Source: Ruania alkalisoli (GTDB taxonomy: Bacteria > Actinomycetota > Actinomycetes > Actinomycetales > Beutenbergiaceae). From it: a stretch of DNA of 64,000 nucleotides. The translations under genes were made by a program, and so were the position numbers. Every line of letters begins with the position of its first letter. Position 1 is the first letter of the stretch. The stretch spans positions 3,009,581-3,073,580 of the forward strand of contig NZ_CP063169.1 in the NCBI RefSeq assembly GCF_014960965.1, given 5' to 3'. Shown in pieces: positions 1 to 9,281 of this stretch. The notes beneath the pieces are model-generated. The model was not told where the DNA came from and did not search any database. It saw nothing but the letters and a program-made list of their open reading frames with translations.

Positions 1-318
1 GTCAGGGGTCACACCGCCTGTGGCGGGCTTGTCGCGCTTCGCAGGCTTGTCGCGCTTCGCAGGCTTGTCGCTCTTCGCAGGCTTGTCCTGCTTCTCGGTC
101 GCCGCCGGCGGAGCGGCCGGAGCCGAGCGCTCACCGTTGCTCGTGGCCCGGCCGGAGCCGCCACGCGCCTCACGGATCGCCGCGACGAGGTCGCTCTTGC
201 GCATCCGGCCGGTGCCCTTGAGGCCCATCTCAGATGCGATGGCCTGAAGCTCGGCAAGGCGCAATGAGGACAGCGCCCCGCTGCGACCGGTGGCGGACGT
301 GGAGGTGGATTCTGGCAC
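1..318 (-). CDS. rho: Transcription termination factor Rho, N-terminal part (cut by window edge)
   Basis: Only the first 106 codons are present; the gene runs off the left edge. It starts at GTG 318, preceded by AGAAGGAA at good spacing. Residues about 17-45 (LRLAELQAIASEMGLKG, then RMRKSDLVAAI) match the Rho_N domain that precedes the RNA-binding cold-shock domain of the hexameric RNA helicase Rho. After it comes a Lys/Pro/Ala/Asp-rich linker made of short repeats, the disordered insertion typical of actinobacterial Rho. Its place just downstream of hom-thrC-thrB matches the usual actinobacterial order. The helicase core is not visible, so the call rests on Rho_N, the linker and synteny. Confidence 0.85.
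   Translation of the reverse strand, partial: MPESTSTSATGRSGALSSLRLAELQAIASEMGLKGTGRMRKSDLVAAIREARGGSGRATSNGERSAPAAPPAATEKQDKPAKSDKPAKRDKPAKRDKPATGGVTPD
26..97. repeat. 18-bp tandem repeat inside rho
   Basis: Four consecutive 18-base units of the form GGCTTGTCGCGCTTCGCA start at 26, 44, 62 and 80. The first two are identical, the third has one change and the fourth is diverged. On the coding strand they give repeated Asp-Lys-Pro-Ala-Lys-(Arg/Ser) in the Rho linker. In-frame units like these can expand or contract without breaking the gene. Confidence 0.85.
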
Positions 319-532
319 GAGGTTCCTTCTCTCGACACGCACCCGATCAGATATGTCCGGTGCGGCAGATGTCATCGGCCACGACGGGCCGGAGTGGATG
401 GGGCCACGCCCGCGGCATCGCCGCACGTGGACGGGCACGACCACCAGGGCCTGAGCCCCGAGATGGTATGCCCCACAAGCCTAGCACCGAGGGACGACGA
501 GCGGGACGAGACCAGAGGACCGGCCCGGACTC

Positions 533-1450
533 CTAACGGGAGTTCTCGATGCCCGAACCTGCAGTGAGCGGCAGGACGCCGTCGGTGTCGATCCCTGGGC
601 GTCGCACGCTCCACTCCGGCCCGAGGCCGGCCACGGTGGCACCGTCCAGCGCGGACAGCACGAGCACGGTCGGTCCCGCTCCCGAGATGACCGCGGGGTG
701 CCCTTCCGAACGCAGCCGCCGCACCAGGGCGACACTGGCCATCATGGCATCGGCCCGCTGCGCCTGGTGCAATCGGTCCGCAGTGGCGGGCAGGAGCAAG
801 TCCGGGCGCGAGGTCAGCGCCAGGGTGAGGAGACCGGCACGACCGGCGTTGAAAGCCGCATCGGCATGGGAGACCGTGGCCGGGAGCGCGGCACGCGCCC
901 GGCTCGTCGGCAGTCGTTCGGTGGGAATGAGCACCGTGAGCTCGATCCGCGGATCGACCTCGAGACGAGCGGCGCGAGCCTGACGTCCGTCCATCCACGC
1001 CACGGTCGCACCACCCAGGAGGGCCGGGGCGGCATTGTCGGGATGGCCTTCGAACTCGGTCGCGAGCTGCAGCAGCACGTCGTCAGCCAGTGCCTCCGGT
1101 TCACTGATGAGCCCACGGGCCGCGACCAGCCCGGCGATCACGGCAGCAGCGCTGGAACCGAGACCGCGGCCATGCGGGATGGCGTTCTCACAGTCGAGGG
1201 AGAAGCCGGCCTGCGGGGCGCCGACGTGGTCCAGTCCCGCGCGCAGCGCACGCACGACCAGGTGATCGTCGCCGTCGGGCACCTCCCCAGCACCTTCGCC
1301 GAATACCCGCACCTCGGTACGTCCGGTCGTGGCCCGCACGCGCACGCGGTCGTGGATCGTGTGGGCCAGGCCGAAGGAATCGAAGCCCGGCCCCAAGTTG
1401 GCGCTGGTGGCGGGCACCTGCACCCGCACCTCGTCGTGAACCAGCCGCAT
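533..1450 (-). CDS. thrB: Homoserine kinase
   Basis: ATP-dependent phosphorylation of L-homoserine to O-phosphohomoserine, the step before threonine synthase. The 305-residue protein has the GHMP-kinase layout: an N-terminal substrate segment (VPATSANLGPGFDSFG, about 12-27) and the ATP-binding glycine/serine loop IPHGRGLGSSAAAV (about 91-104). A C-terminal GHMP segment includes ISGAGPTVL. The length is usual for ThrB. It follows thrC after one base, so hom-thrC-thrB is translated as one operon. The 214 bases between its stop and rho hold no convincing gene and presumably carry the rho promoter. Confidence 0.97.
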   Translation of the reverse strand: MRLVHDEVRVQVPATSANLGPGFDSFGLAHTIHDRVRVRATTGRTEVRVFGEGAGEVPDGDDHLVVRALRAGLDHVGAPQAGFSLDCENAIPHGRGLGSSAAAVIAGLVAARGLISEPEALADDVLLQLATEFEGHPDNAAPALLGGATVAWMDGRQARAARLEVDPRIELTVLIPTERLPTSRARAALPATVSHADAAFNAGRAGLLTLALTSRPDLLLPATADRLHQAQRADAMMASVALVRRLRSEGHPAVISGAGPTVLVLSALDGATVAGLGPEWSVRRPGIDTDGVLPLTAGSGIENSR

Positions 1451-1451
1451 G

Positions 1452-2513
1452 TCAGCCCAGGCCGAGGGCTCGCGCCGCGTCTGCGACGTCCGTCCCGATC
1501 ACCTGCGGATCCACCGGACGTTCGCCGAGTGCGGTGGCTGTGTCCTTGAGCCCGTTGCCCGTCACCGTGCACACGACGGTGGCGCCCTCAGGCACGTCCC
1601 CCGCCTCGGCACGGGCGAGCAGCCCAGCCACGCTGGCCGCGGAAGCCGGCTCGACGAAGACCCCCACCTCGGAGGCGATCATCGCCTGTGCATCAAGGAT
1701 CTGCGCGTCGCTGACGGCGTCGATCCGGCCGCCCGAGTCGTCCCGTGCCGCCACAGCGAGTTGCCAGGACGCCGGGTTACCGATCCGGATCGCGGTGGCG
1801 ACGGTCTCCGGAAACTCCACCGGTTCCCCCTTGACCAGGGGGGCTGCGCCGTCGGCCTGGACACCCCACATCTGCGGAGTGCGGGAGGCGAGTCCATCGG
1901 CGGCGTACTCGCGGTAACCCATCCAATAGGCGGAGATGTTCCCGGCGTTCCCCACCGGCAGCACGTGAATGGCGGGCGCCTCCCCGAGAGCGTCCACCAC
2001 CTCGAAGGCAGCGGTCTTCTGCCCCTGCAGCCGGTAGGGGTTCACTGAGTTCACCAGTGCCACCGGATAGGCCTCAGCCAGTTCGCGCACGATCCGCAGG
2101 CAGTCATCGAAGTTGCCGTCCACGGCCAGCAGCGTGGCACCGTGCACGATCGCCTGCGCGATCTTGCCGGCAGCGATCTTCCCGTGCGGCAGCACCACGG
2201 CGCACCCGAGCCCGGCCCGGACGGCGTAGGCCGCAGCGGAGGCAGAGGTGTTCCCGGTCGAGGCGCACACGACCACCTCGGTACCCGTCCCGGCCACCTT
2301 GCTCATCGCCATCGTCATGCCACGGTCCTTGAAGGAGCCGGTGGGGTTGGCGCCCTCCACCTTGAGATACACCTGCGCGCCGGTCGCCGCCGAGAGCGAA
2401 GGGGCCGGCACCAGCGGGGTACCGCCCTCTCCCAGCGTCACGACGGGGTCGCCGTCCTCGATCGGGAGTCGGTCGGCGTACTCGGCGATCACGCCGCGCC
2501 ACGGCTTGGCCAT
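1452..2513 (-). CDS. thrC: Threonine synthase
   Basis: PLP enzyme converting O-phosphohomoserine to L-threonine. The 353-residue protein is the short class found in actinobacteria. The Schiff-base lysine lies in [11 protein letters not shown] (Lys about 62), and the phosphate-binding stretch is around [11 protein letters not shown]. The ATG overlaps the hom stop by one base (TGATG) and the stop lies one base before thrB, so it is the middle gene of the threonine operon. Confidence 0.97.
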   Translation of the reverse strand: MAKPWRGVIAEYADRLPIEDGDPVVTLGEGGTPLVPAPSLSAATGAQVYLKVEGANPTGSFKDRGMTMAMSKVAGTGTEVVVCASTGNTSASAAAYAVRAGLGCAVVLPHGKIAAGKIAQAIVHGATLLAVDGNFDDCLRIVRELAEAYPVALVNSVNPYRLQGQKTAAFEVVDALGEAPAIHVLPVGNAGNISAYWMGYREYAADGLASRTPQMWGVQADGAAPLVKGEPVEFPETVATAIRIGNPASWQLAVAARDDSGGRIDAVSDAQILDAQAMIASEVGVFVEPASAASVAGLLARAEAGDVPEGATVVCTVTGNGLKDTATALGERPVDPQVIGTDVADAARALGLG

Positions 2514-3820
2514 CAGGTTCCTTCCACACGCAGGATCGAGGTGATCCGTTCGACCACCTCAAGAGTATCGAGATCGGCCACCGTGGCCGCCAGGGCCGAT
2601 TCGCTGGCCGAGTGGGTCACGATGACCAGTGCCGCCCCCTCGTCGGGGTCGCGCATCCCCTGACGGACAGTCTCGATGGAGACACCGTGCGCGGCGACCA
2701 CTGCGGCGATCTCGGCGAGCACGCCGGGCACGTCGAGCACGTCCAAGCGCATCTGGTACCGGGTGTGCACCGCCTGGGCGGGCATCGGCGGCAGGGCCGC
2801 GTGCGCGGACTCCGAAGGTGCCTTGCCTCCGTTCACGCGGTGCCTCGCCGCGGCGACGACGTCCCCCAGCACCGCGCTGGCGGTCGCCTCTCCCCCGGCT
2901 CCGGCACCGTAGAACATCAACGTGCCCGCCGCCTCGGCCTCAACGAAGACGGCGTTGAACGGACCCCTCACGCTCGCCAGCGGATGCTCGACCGGCACCA
3001 GGGCCGGGTGCACGCGCACGGCCAGGCCACCGACGCCGTCATAGGTGCCCTGCTCGGCGATAGCGAGCAGCTTGATCACATGCCCGGTCTGCGCGGCCGA
3101 GGCGATGTCCTCGGGACTGATCGAGGTGATGCCCTGCACGGGAACGTCATCGAGGGAGGTACGCGAGTGAAATGCGAGCGAGGCGAGGATGGCCGCCTTC
3201 GCGGCGGCGTCCAGGCCCTCGACGTCGGCCGTCGGGTCGGCCTCGGCGTAACCCAGCTCCTGTGCCTGGGCGAGCGCCTTCTCGAAGTCGAGACCACCCG
3301 AGGTCATCTCGTCGAGGATGTAGTTGGTGGTGCCGTTGACGATGCCGAGGACGCGGGTGATCTTGTCCCCCGCGAGAGACTCGCGCACACCACGGACCAC
3401 GGGAACCGCGCCGGCGACCGCAGCCTCGTAGAACAGGTCGACCCGGGCAGCGTCCGCCGCCTCGTAGAGCTCCGGGCCATGCTGGGCGAGAAGGGCCTTG
3501 TTGGCCGTGATGACACTGGCACCAGCGGCCAGGGCGCCAGTCACCAACCCGCGGGCCGGTTCGATCCCGCCCATCAACTCGATCACGATATCGGCGCTGG
3601 TGGCCAACCCCCGCAGATCCTCGGTGAGCAGCTCTGTCGGCACGACGGGATCACGCGGCGTGGCCGTGGAGCGGACCCCGATCCCGACGAGTTCGAGGCG
3701 AGTACCGGTCCGTGCATGCAGCTCGGACGCGTTCGTCAGGAGGCGGCGGACCACCTCGGTCCCGACCACTCCGCATCCGAGCACTGCCACCCGGAGGGTG
3801 GCGGGGGCGCCGTCGTTCAT
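2513..3820 (-). CDS. hom: Homoserine dehydrogenase with C-terminal ACT domain
   Basis: NAD(P)H-dependent reduction of aspartate semialdehyde to homoserine, the branch point to threonine and methionine. The 435 residues contain an N-terminal Rossmann motif ([13 protein letters not shown], about 11-23) and the catalytic domain with [14 protein letters not shown] (about 159-172). A C-terminal ACT domain starts near [19 protein letters not shown] (about 354), which in this class allows threonine feedback inhibition. It is the first gene of hom-thrC-thrB. The 129 bases up to lysA show no second gene and could hold a separate promoter. Confidence 0.96.
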   Translation of the reverse strand: MNDGAPATLRVAVLGCGVVGTEVVRRLLTNASELHARTGTRLELVGIGVRSTATPRDPVVPTELLTEDLRGLATSADIVIELMGGIEPARGLVTGALAAGASVITANKALLAQHGPELYEAADAARVDLFYEAAVAGAVPVVRGVRESLAGDKITRVLGIVNGTTNYILDEMTSGGLDFEKALAQAQELGYAEADPTADVEGLDAAAKAAILASLAFHSRTSLDDVPVQGITSISPEDIASAAQTGHVIKLLAIAEQGTYDGVGGLAVRVHPALVPVEHPLASVRGPFNAVFVEAEAAGTLMFYGAGAGGEATASAVLGDVVAAARHRVNGGKAPSESAHAALPPMPAQAVHTRYQMRLDVLDVPGVLAEIAAVVAAHGVSIETVRQGMRDPDEGAALVIVTHSASESALAATVADLDTLEVVERITSILRVEGT

Positions 3821-3949
3821 GGTCTCCTTCGTAACGTCTTCTGGTGGAGCGCAGGTTCGTCGGACCTTCGCCCGCTCGCAGGCATCTCAACAATAGAGGT
3901 CTTGGTGCCTGTGCCTGTGCCGCGTCCCACGTCCCGGGCGTTCTGGTGC

Positions 3950-5287
3950 TCAGCCCAGGTCGAGCGCGAGCAGATCGTCCACCGTCTCCCGCCGCACGAT
4001 CTCGCGCGGCGCGCCGTCCCCGAGTGCCACGACCGGCGGTCGCGGCACGAGGTTGTACTGGGAGGCCATCGAGCGTCCGTACGCCCCGGTGGCGGGTACG
4101 GCGAGCAGGTCACCGGCGGCGATATCCCCCGGCAGGCTGACGTCCCGGATCACGATGTCCCCGCTCTCACAGTGCTTGCCCACCACCCGAGCAGGGACCG
4201 GATCGGCGCTCGAGGTGCGCCCGGCGAGCTCGGCGTGATAGTCCGCCCCGTACAGGGCCGGGCGGATGTTGTCGCTCATTCCCCCGTCCACGGAGACGTA
4301 CAAGCGGGAGCCGCCATCCTCGAGCTCGACCGGCTTGACGGTGCCGACGCGATAGAGCGTGACCATGCTCGGGCCCACGATCGCCCGCCCGGGTTCGAAG
4401 GAGTAGTCCGGCTGCGGCGTTCCGAGCCGCTCGCACTCCCGCCGGCACGCCTGCGCCAGGGATGCGGCGAGCGCTTCGATGTCGACCGCCTGCTCCTGCG
4501 GGGTGTAGGCGATGCCATAGCCACCCCCGAGGTCGAGCTCGGCGGCAAGGTGCCCCGTGCGCTCGGCGAGCGTGGCGCGCAGGCCAAGCAGGGCAGCGGC
4601 CGCGGCCGCGAACCCATCGGGGTCGAGGATCTGGGATCCGATGTGGGAGTGGAGGCCGAGCAGCTCCAGGTGCTCGTTGGCAACGATCTGCTCCAGCGCC
4701 TGCAGTGCCGCTCCGCTCGCGAGGGACAGACCGAACTTCTGGTCCTCGTGGGCGGTGGCGATGAAGTCATGCCCGCCGGCGTGAACCCCGGTGGTCACGC
4801 GAACCATGACGGGGGCGCGCTGGCCACGTGCCGCTGCACGTGCGGCCACCAGGTCGATTTCCGGGAGGGAGTCGATGACGAGGCGGCCGATCCCGTTCTC
4901 GAGCGCGAGATCGATCTCCTCGACGGATTTGTTGTTGCCGTGCAGACCGATCTCCGCACCGTCGATACCGGCCGCGAGGGCCGTGGCGAGCTCGCCCGCC
5001 GACGCCGTGTCGATCCGCAGTCCTTCATCGCGCACCCAGCGGGCGACGGCGCGGCTCAGGAAGGCCTTGCCGGCGTAGTAGACCGACACCTGTGCCGGGG
5101 CGAAAGCCTCCTCGAAGGCTCGCCGGTAGCGGGCGGCCCGGGAGCGTAGGCCAGGCACGTCGAGCAGGTAGGCGGGCGTACCGAAGCCAGCGGCGAGCTC
5201 GGTCACCGGGATCTCGTTCACGTGCAGGACACCGTCGTGGACGTCGGTGTTCTCCGGCCACAGGTGCGGGCTGGTCGGATGGGTCAC
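3950..5287 (-). CDS. lysA: Diaminopimelate decarboxylase
   Basis: Last step of lysine synthesis: PLP-dependent decarboxylation of meso-diaminopimelate. The 445-residue protein has the PLP lysine in VSVYYAGKAFLSR (Lys about 74). It also has the alanine-racemase-like barrel motif LDLGGGYGIAY and the dimer-interface CESGD motif (HCESGDIVI). The GTG start overlaps the stop of the upstream DALR-domain gene by four bases (GTGA), so the two are coupled. The argS-like/lysA/hom/thrC/thrB/rho order is the conserved actinobacterial arrangement. Confidence 0.97.
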   Translation of the reverse strand: MTHPTSPHLWPENTDVHDGVLHVNEIPVTELAAGFGTPAYLLDVPGLRSRAARYRRAFEEAFAPAQVSVYYAGKAFLSRAVARWVRDEGLRIDTASAGELATALAAGIDGAEIGLHGNNKSVEEIDLALENGIGRLVIDSLPEIDLVAARAAARGQRAPVMVRVTTGVHAGGHDFIATAHEDQKFGLSLASGAALQALEQIVANEHLELLGLHSHIGSQILDPDGFAAAAAALLGLRATLAERTGHLAAELDLGGGYGIAYTPQEQAVDIEALAASLAQACRRECERLGTPQPDYSFEPGRAIVGPSMVTLYRVGTVKPVELEDGGSRLYVSVDGGMSDNIRPALYGADYHAELAGRTSSADPVPARVVGKHCESGDIVIRDVSLPGDIAAGDLLAVPATGAYGRSMASQYNLVPRPPVVALGDGAPREIVRRETVDDLLALDLG

Positions 5288-5955
5288 AGGTGCTCCGGGG
5301 CGTCGAGGCCGACGGCGGTCAGCTCGGCGGCGAGCGCGAGCGCGACCGCGTCGTTGATGGCCAGGCGGGTGCGGTGGGTCGAGGTTATCTCCTCCAGACC
5401 GCGCGGAGATGTCCGGGTGGCCGCGAACCAGGCCTGGAAGGCGGACGAGAGCCCGCGGGCGTGCGCCTGGATCGTCCGGTCCCGTCCGCTGCGCAGGACT
5501 GCCGGTGCTCCAGCGAGGGTGGTCAGGAGCCGCCGGTCGGCGGCGGTCGCCTCGTCGAGGCTGCCCTCAGCCGTGTCGGGTCGGACGCCGTGTTCACGGG
5601 CCGAGCGCGAGACTGAACGCGCCCGGGCATGAGCGAAGCGCACCGGGTGCAGCCGCTGCACCAGTTCCGGTCCGGCGGCTCGCGGGGTCCCATCGGCGGG
5701 CGCAGGCAGACCACCGAGCAGGATCTCCGGCACCACCCGCACCAGACTCGCCACCGTCAGCCCGATGCTGACGGTGGGGCCATGCGCATCGCACTCGCGC
5801 ACGTCGGGATGACGGCGCAGGGCAGCGGCGAGTTGTTCTGCGCTCGCTGCGGGGTCTCCCGGCAGTGTGCGGGCAACGTCGGTGTGCCAGTCGGCGCTGC
5901 CCCGGGTCGCCGCTCGCAGGGGAACCTTCGCGCCGCGCAGGTCCAGCGCGGCCAC
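5284..5955 (-). CDS. DALR anticodon-binding domain protein (ArgS C-terminal-like)
   Basis: The C-terminal half (about 110-223) resembles the DALR anticodon-binding domain that ends arginyl-tRNA synthetases: VQRLHPVRFAHARARSVSRSA, then RRLLTTLAGAPAVL, then TRLAINDAVALALAAELTAVGLDAPEHL. No synthetase catalytic motifs are present. Such stand-alone proteins sit next to lysA in many actinobacteria; their role is unproven. The GTG at 5955 is the only ordinary start in frame. However, family-like sequence (NTPAHIVWPEDLARTIV) continues upstream to a CTG at 6006 that has GAGG seven bases before it. The true product may therefore start at CTG 6006, two codons after the previous gene's stop in the same frame. 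Confidence 0.8.
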   Translation of the reverse strand: MAALDLRGAKVPLRAATRGSADWHTDVARTLPGDPAASAEQLAAALRRHPDVRECDAHGPTVSIGLTVASLVRVVPEILLGGLPAPADGTPRAAGPELVQRLHPVRFAHARARSVSRSAREHGVRPDTAEGSLDEATAADRRLLTTLAGAPAVLRSGRDRTIQAHARGLSSAFQAWFAATRTSPRGLEEITSTHRTRLAINDAVALALAAELTAVGLDAPEHL

Positions 5956-6015
5956 GATGGTCCGCGCGAGGTCCTCGGGCCAGACGATGTGAGCGGGCGT
6001 GTTCAGCTCAACACC

Positions 6016-6669
6016 TCAGAACGGCAGCGAACCATAGAAGTCCTCCACCGAACCCTCGGGTCCCGTGGCCTGGAAGACGATCGCAGCCTCGTCGTACCAG
6101 AAGATGTCGTAGTCCTCGGCGCCGGCGTAGTCGATCCGGGTACCGGAACCGTCCTCCCAGACCGAGCCCTCGTAGTCGGGGTCGCCGCGGTCGGCCCGAA
6201 CGCCGGCCAGGTAGTCGGCCGCCGGGTCCTCGCCATCGAAGGAGAGCGCGGTCAGAGTCACGGTGCCCACCTCGGAGGTGAACGTGCCGGAGTACGCCTC
6301 CTGCGACTGATCGCTGAGCTCGGAAGCATCGACCCAGCCACCCTCGAGCAGCCAGGCGGTCCCGTCGCTGGCCACGATCACGTCCGCCTCGGCGGTCAAC
6401 AACTCCAGCAGCTCGCCGCTACCGCTCGTCTCAGCAGTCGACGGGGTCGGGGTGGGTTCGGAGGCCTCAGACGAGGTCGGGGCGGTCGTGGGGATCGGGT
6501 CGTCGTCGGCGTCGATGAGCAGGATCGCTCCAACGATCAGGCCTGCGAGCACCACCACACCCCCGACGACGGCGAGGATCACCCCGAGCGCACCACGTCC
6601 CCCACGTTGGGGCGAGATTGGCGGGGGCGGCGCGTCCGACGGCTGTCGGCTGCTGGGATCGGTGGTCAC
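6016..6669 (-). CDS. Hypothetical single-pass membrane protein
   Basis: No family recognised. From the GTG at 6669, which has AGGA at proper spacing, the 217-residue product has three parts. First is a Pro/Ser-rich cytoplasmic tail. Second is one strong membrane segment (ALGVILAVVGGVVVLAGLIVGAILLI, about 27-52). Third is a Ser/Thr/Glu/Pro linker and an acidic extracytoplasmic domain of about 140 residues. It has no lipobox and no obvious catalytic motif. An in-frame ATG at 6699 would add ten residues. It ends only ten bases before a possible CTG start of the DALR gene, suggesting co-transcription with lysA. Confidence 0.7.
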   Translation of the reverse strand: MTTDPSSRQPSDAPPPPISPQRGGRGALGVILAVVGGVVVLAGLIVGAILLIDADDDPIPTTAPTSSEASEPTPTPSTAETSGSGELLELLTAEADVIVASDGTAWLLEGGWVDASELSDQSQEAYSGTFTSEVGTVTLTALSFDGEDPAADYLAGVRADRGDPDYEGSVWEDGSGTRIDYAGAEDYDIFWYDEAAIVFQATGPEGSVEDFYGSLPF

Positions 6670-6847
6670 GACGGATCCTCTCGATGGTGTGCTCACCATT
6701 GTTTCATCACAGGAAGCAGCACGTACCGGGTACCGGTGGGTGGGTGGTCGCGAGCGCTGCGAGACGAACCGGGCCGATTTCTTTCCTGGACCGGTGCCCT
6801 GGTAGTCTCCACTGCGGTGTCAGCCCCTGGTTTTCCAGTGGGCGTCC

Positions 6848-6920
6848 GCCCCTGTAGCTCAGTGGATAGAGCGTCTGCCTCCGGAGCAGAAGGTCGTGGG
6901 TTCGAATCCCGCCGGGGGCA
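6848..6920 (+). tRNA. tRNA-Arg (anticodon CCG)
   Basis: A 73-base cloverleaf. The acceptor stem GCCCCTG pairs with CGGGGGC, with discriminator A at 6920. The D arm carries AGTGGATAGA. The anticodon stem TCTGC/GCAGA encloses CTCCGGA, placing CCG at 6881-6883. The T stem GTGGG/CCCGC encloses TTCGAAT. It reads the arginine codon CGG. CCA is not encoded (CCG follows the discriminator). A short GC hairpin (GGCGC-TT-GCGCC, about 6926-6937) follows. Confidence 0.97.
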
Positions 6921-7020
6921 CCGAGGCGCTTGCGCCGTTGTGCTCCCGAGTGGATTCGCCGACGAGCGTAGCGACGGCTCCCGCCGGGATTCGCTGATTC
7001 CGGCCTCTCAGCCCCCTTGC

Positions 7021-8190
7021 TCAGGGAGTCCCGAGCAGGCCGCCCAGCAGGTCGTCGACGATGCCCACTAGATCGCCCACCAGGCCGCCGGACTCCTCCT
7101 CATCGGGCTCCGGTTCCGGCTCGGGTTCGGGCTCCGGATCCGGGCTGGGGGCAGGCGTCGTGGGTGCAGGGGTCGGGGTCGGGCTGGGAGCGGGTGTCGG
7201 ACTCGGCTGCGTCGGTTCCGGCTCAGACGGCGCAGGCTGCGAAGGAGAGGGCTGCGACGGCTGACTGGGGGCCGGCTGCGAGGGCGACGGCTCACTGGGC
7301 GGCGTCGTCCCACCCGCCGACGGCGAGGACGACGGTTGGGAGCTCCCACCTGTCGTCGTGGTCCCGGATCCGGTGCTGCCCGTCGCCGACGGATCAGTCG
7401 AGCCCGGACCAGTGGTGCCAGGGTCACCCGCCGGAGCATCCTGCGACTCGGTCGGATCCTCGCTGGGTTCCTTCGTGGGCTCGGCGGTTCCACTCTCCGA
7501 CTCGTTCAGCCCGCCCGCTTCGTGCGCGAGGCCACTGCCGCCCTCGCCGACCCGATCGGACGAACCGTCGCTCCCGGCACCAATCTGCTGACCGGCCTGT
7601 TGCGCGGGAGCCTCGAGCGGGCTCAAAGCCGACGGCAGTACGAGGACCAGCAGTCCGAGGAGCAGGAAGGCCACACCAACCGGGATCCGCCACGGCACCC
7701 CGCGCCGTCGCTCCTCAGGCTCGTCACCGCCATCCGCGAGGACCACCGCACCTGGAGCGAGGAACATGGTCGAGGCGAGCGGGTTGAGAAATGTGTCCGC
7801 CTGAGATGCGGCCGCGGCGATGGCGGCCGTCTGTGCCCGGCAGCCGCTGCACGTGCGGCCATGCCGTGAGGTCGGCAGCTCGTGGACGCTGACTGCCGCG
7901 GCGACCAGCCGCTTGCGATACCGATCGCACACCACGTTGTCGGCAGCGGCGATGGCGGGGGCGATGTAGGCGCGCCGGAACTGCCGGTCGGCATGGACAG
8001 CACGAGCCGCCACGGTGGTCACGTCCAGATCGAGCTCTGCCGCGACATCCTCGAGCGACTGACCCTCCTGGCACATCCGCGCGATGAGCTGATGGGACTG
8101 CCGGCCCAGCCCCGTCAGAGCGTCCTCGATGCGCTCGGCAGTCTCGCCGGACTGCGGCATGGCGCCCTCGAGCGGCGTGGTCGTGCGCAT
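7021..8190 (-). CDS. Membrane protein with sigma region-4-like HTH, ZAS motif and Pro/Ser-rich exterior
   Basis: Residues about 31-75 (QLIARMCQEGQSLEDVAAELDLD then VTTVAARAVHADRQFRR) look like a sigma-factor region 4 helix-turn-helix. After a linker comes HGRTCSGC (His110-x3-Cys114-x2-Cys117), the H-x3-C-x2-C signature of zinc-binding anti-sigma factors. One membrane segment follows (about 168-188). The last 170 residues are a Pro/Ser/Thr/Glu-rich low-complexity tail (SQPSPSQPAPSEPEP, PEPEPEPEPEPDEEE) ending in a short hydrophobic patch. Sigma region 2 is absent, so it is not a complete sigma factor. A membrane-anchored regulator or anti-sigma-like sensor is plausible. No sigma gene is adjacent; tRNA-Arg lies downstream. 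Confidence 0.65.
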   Translation of the reverse strand: MRTTTPLEGAMPQSGETAERIEDALTGLGRQSHQLIARMCQEGQSLEDVAAELDLDVTTVAARAVHADRQFRRAYIAPAIAAADNVVCDRYRKRLVAAAVSVHELPTSRHGRTCSGCRAQTAAIAAAASQADTFLNPLASTMFLAPGAVVLADGGDEPEERRRGVPWRIPVGVAFLLLGLLVLVLPSALSPLEAPAQQAGQQIGAGSDGSSDRVGEGGSGLAHEAGGLNESESGTAEPTKEPSEDPTESQDAPAGDPGTTGPGSTDPSATGSTGSGTTTTGGSSQPSSSPSAGGTTPPSEPSPSQPAPSQPSQPSPSQPAPSEPEPTQPSPTPAPSPTPTPAPTTPAPSPDPEPEPEPEPEPDEEESGGLVGDLVGIVDDLLGGLLGTP

Positions 8191-8312
8191 CGTTCCCCCG
8201 ATGGTCAGCCGTTGATCGTCCGTCCAGTATGCCTGGTCCCAGCACCTCCGCGCGAGGGCCCATCATCCGGTCCTCGCGCCACGGGCAGAAGTGAGCGCAG
8301 TAGGGTGAGGCC

Positions 8313-9227
8313 GTGCAGCCCACTTCACCCACCGGACAGCAGTTTCAGATCACCAGCGGCGAGGCGGTCGCGACCGTGACCGAGGTAGGCGCTCACCTGC
8401 GCGAATTCCACGTCGGAGGACGCGACGTCGTCGTCCCGTTCTCGGCAGACGATCTGCCACCGGCCTCCCACGGAGCAGTGCTGGCGCCGTGGCCGAACAG
8501 GCTCCGGGACGGCCAGTACACGTGGGACGGTATCGACTACCAGGTACCGATCACCGAGCCCGCGCGGGGCACGGCCCTACACGGTTTGGCCAGCTGGCAG
8601 CGTTGGACCGTGGACGAGCACACCGCAGACGTCGTCCTCCTGAGGCTCGACCTCCCTCCGACGCCGGGATACCCCTTCGCGCTGACGCTCACCGTCCGCT
8701 ATGCACTCGGAGCGGACGGCCTGCACATCACCACCACGGCAACGAACACCGGAACAGCCGATGCCCCCTACGGCGTGGGCTTCCATCCGTGGCTCTCTCC
8801 CGGCCCCGGATCGCTCGACGACGCCGAGCTGCAGCTCGATGCCACCCGGTGGATACCCACCGACGACCGCCTCCTCCCGACCGGAGTGGCGGACCTACCC
8901 GCCGAGCTGGACTTCCGTCAGCCACGCCGCCTGGCGCGGACCGAGCTCGACGACGCGTTCGTCGGTGCCACCTACGATGCAGACGGCCTGTCATGGCTAC
9001 GTCTGCGCGGTTCAGACGGTCGCACCGCCGCGGTGTGGATGGACCGGTCGATGGGCTGCTGGCAGATGTGCACCGGGGACCACGTCGCCGCAGTCTCTGC
9101 CCAGCGCACCGGACTCGCAGCCGAACCCATGAGCTGCATCGCTGACGCGTTCCGCACCGGTAGTGACCTCGTGCGACTCGCTCCGGGTTCCAGCCACAGC
9201 GTGACGTGGGGGATGAACCTGTTGTAG
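8313..9227 (+). CDS. Aldose 1-epimerase family protein
   Basis: A 304-residue galactose-mutarotase-like protein, expected to interconvert sugar anomers. Family features are GAHLREFHVGGRDVVVPF near the N-terminus, APWPNRLRDGQY, the histidine region GTALHGLASWQRW (about 87-99), and GVGFHPWL (about 154-161). The C-terminal segment CWQMCTGD takes the place of the usual catalytic-glutamate region. The GTG start has GGGTGAGG upstream. Substrate cannot be told from sequence. It stands alone, divergent from the HTH-ZAS gene and convergent with the M23 peptidase. Confidence 0.88.
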   Translation: MQPTSPTGQQFQITSGEAVATVTEVGAHLREFHVGGRDVVVPFSADDLPPASHGAVLAPWPNRLRDGQYTWDGIDYQVPITEPARGTALHGLASWQRWTVDEHTADVVLLRLDLPPTPGYPFALTLTVRYALGADGLHITTTATNTGTADAPYGVGFHPWLSPGPGSLDDAELQLDATRWIPTDDRLLPTGVADLPAELDFRQPRRLARTELDDAFVGATYDADGLSWLRLRGSDGRTAAVWMDRSMGCWQMCTGDHVAAVSAQRTGLAAEPMSCIADAFRTGSDLVRLAPGSSHSVTWGMNLL

Positions 9228-9281
9228 GTCACGGCCCCCGCTGCCAGCACCGCACCAGCCCTGCTCGCCGGCGCTACGGGC

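Noticed and set aside
3821-3949. Lysine or threonine riboswitch upstream of hom
   Set aside because: No recognisable L-box pattern or long paired structure in the 129 bases.
2612-5149. Long plus-strand open frame opposite hom and lysA
   Set aside because: It spans two unrelated genes and their gap. Composition is that of an antisense shadow; hom and lysA have complete motifs on the other strand.
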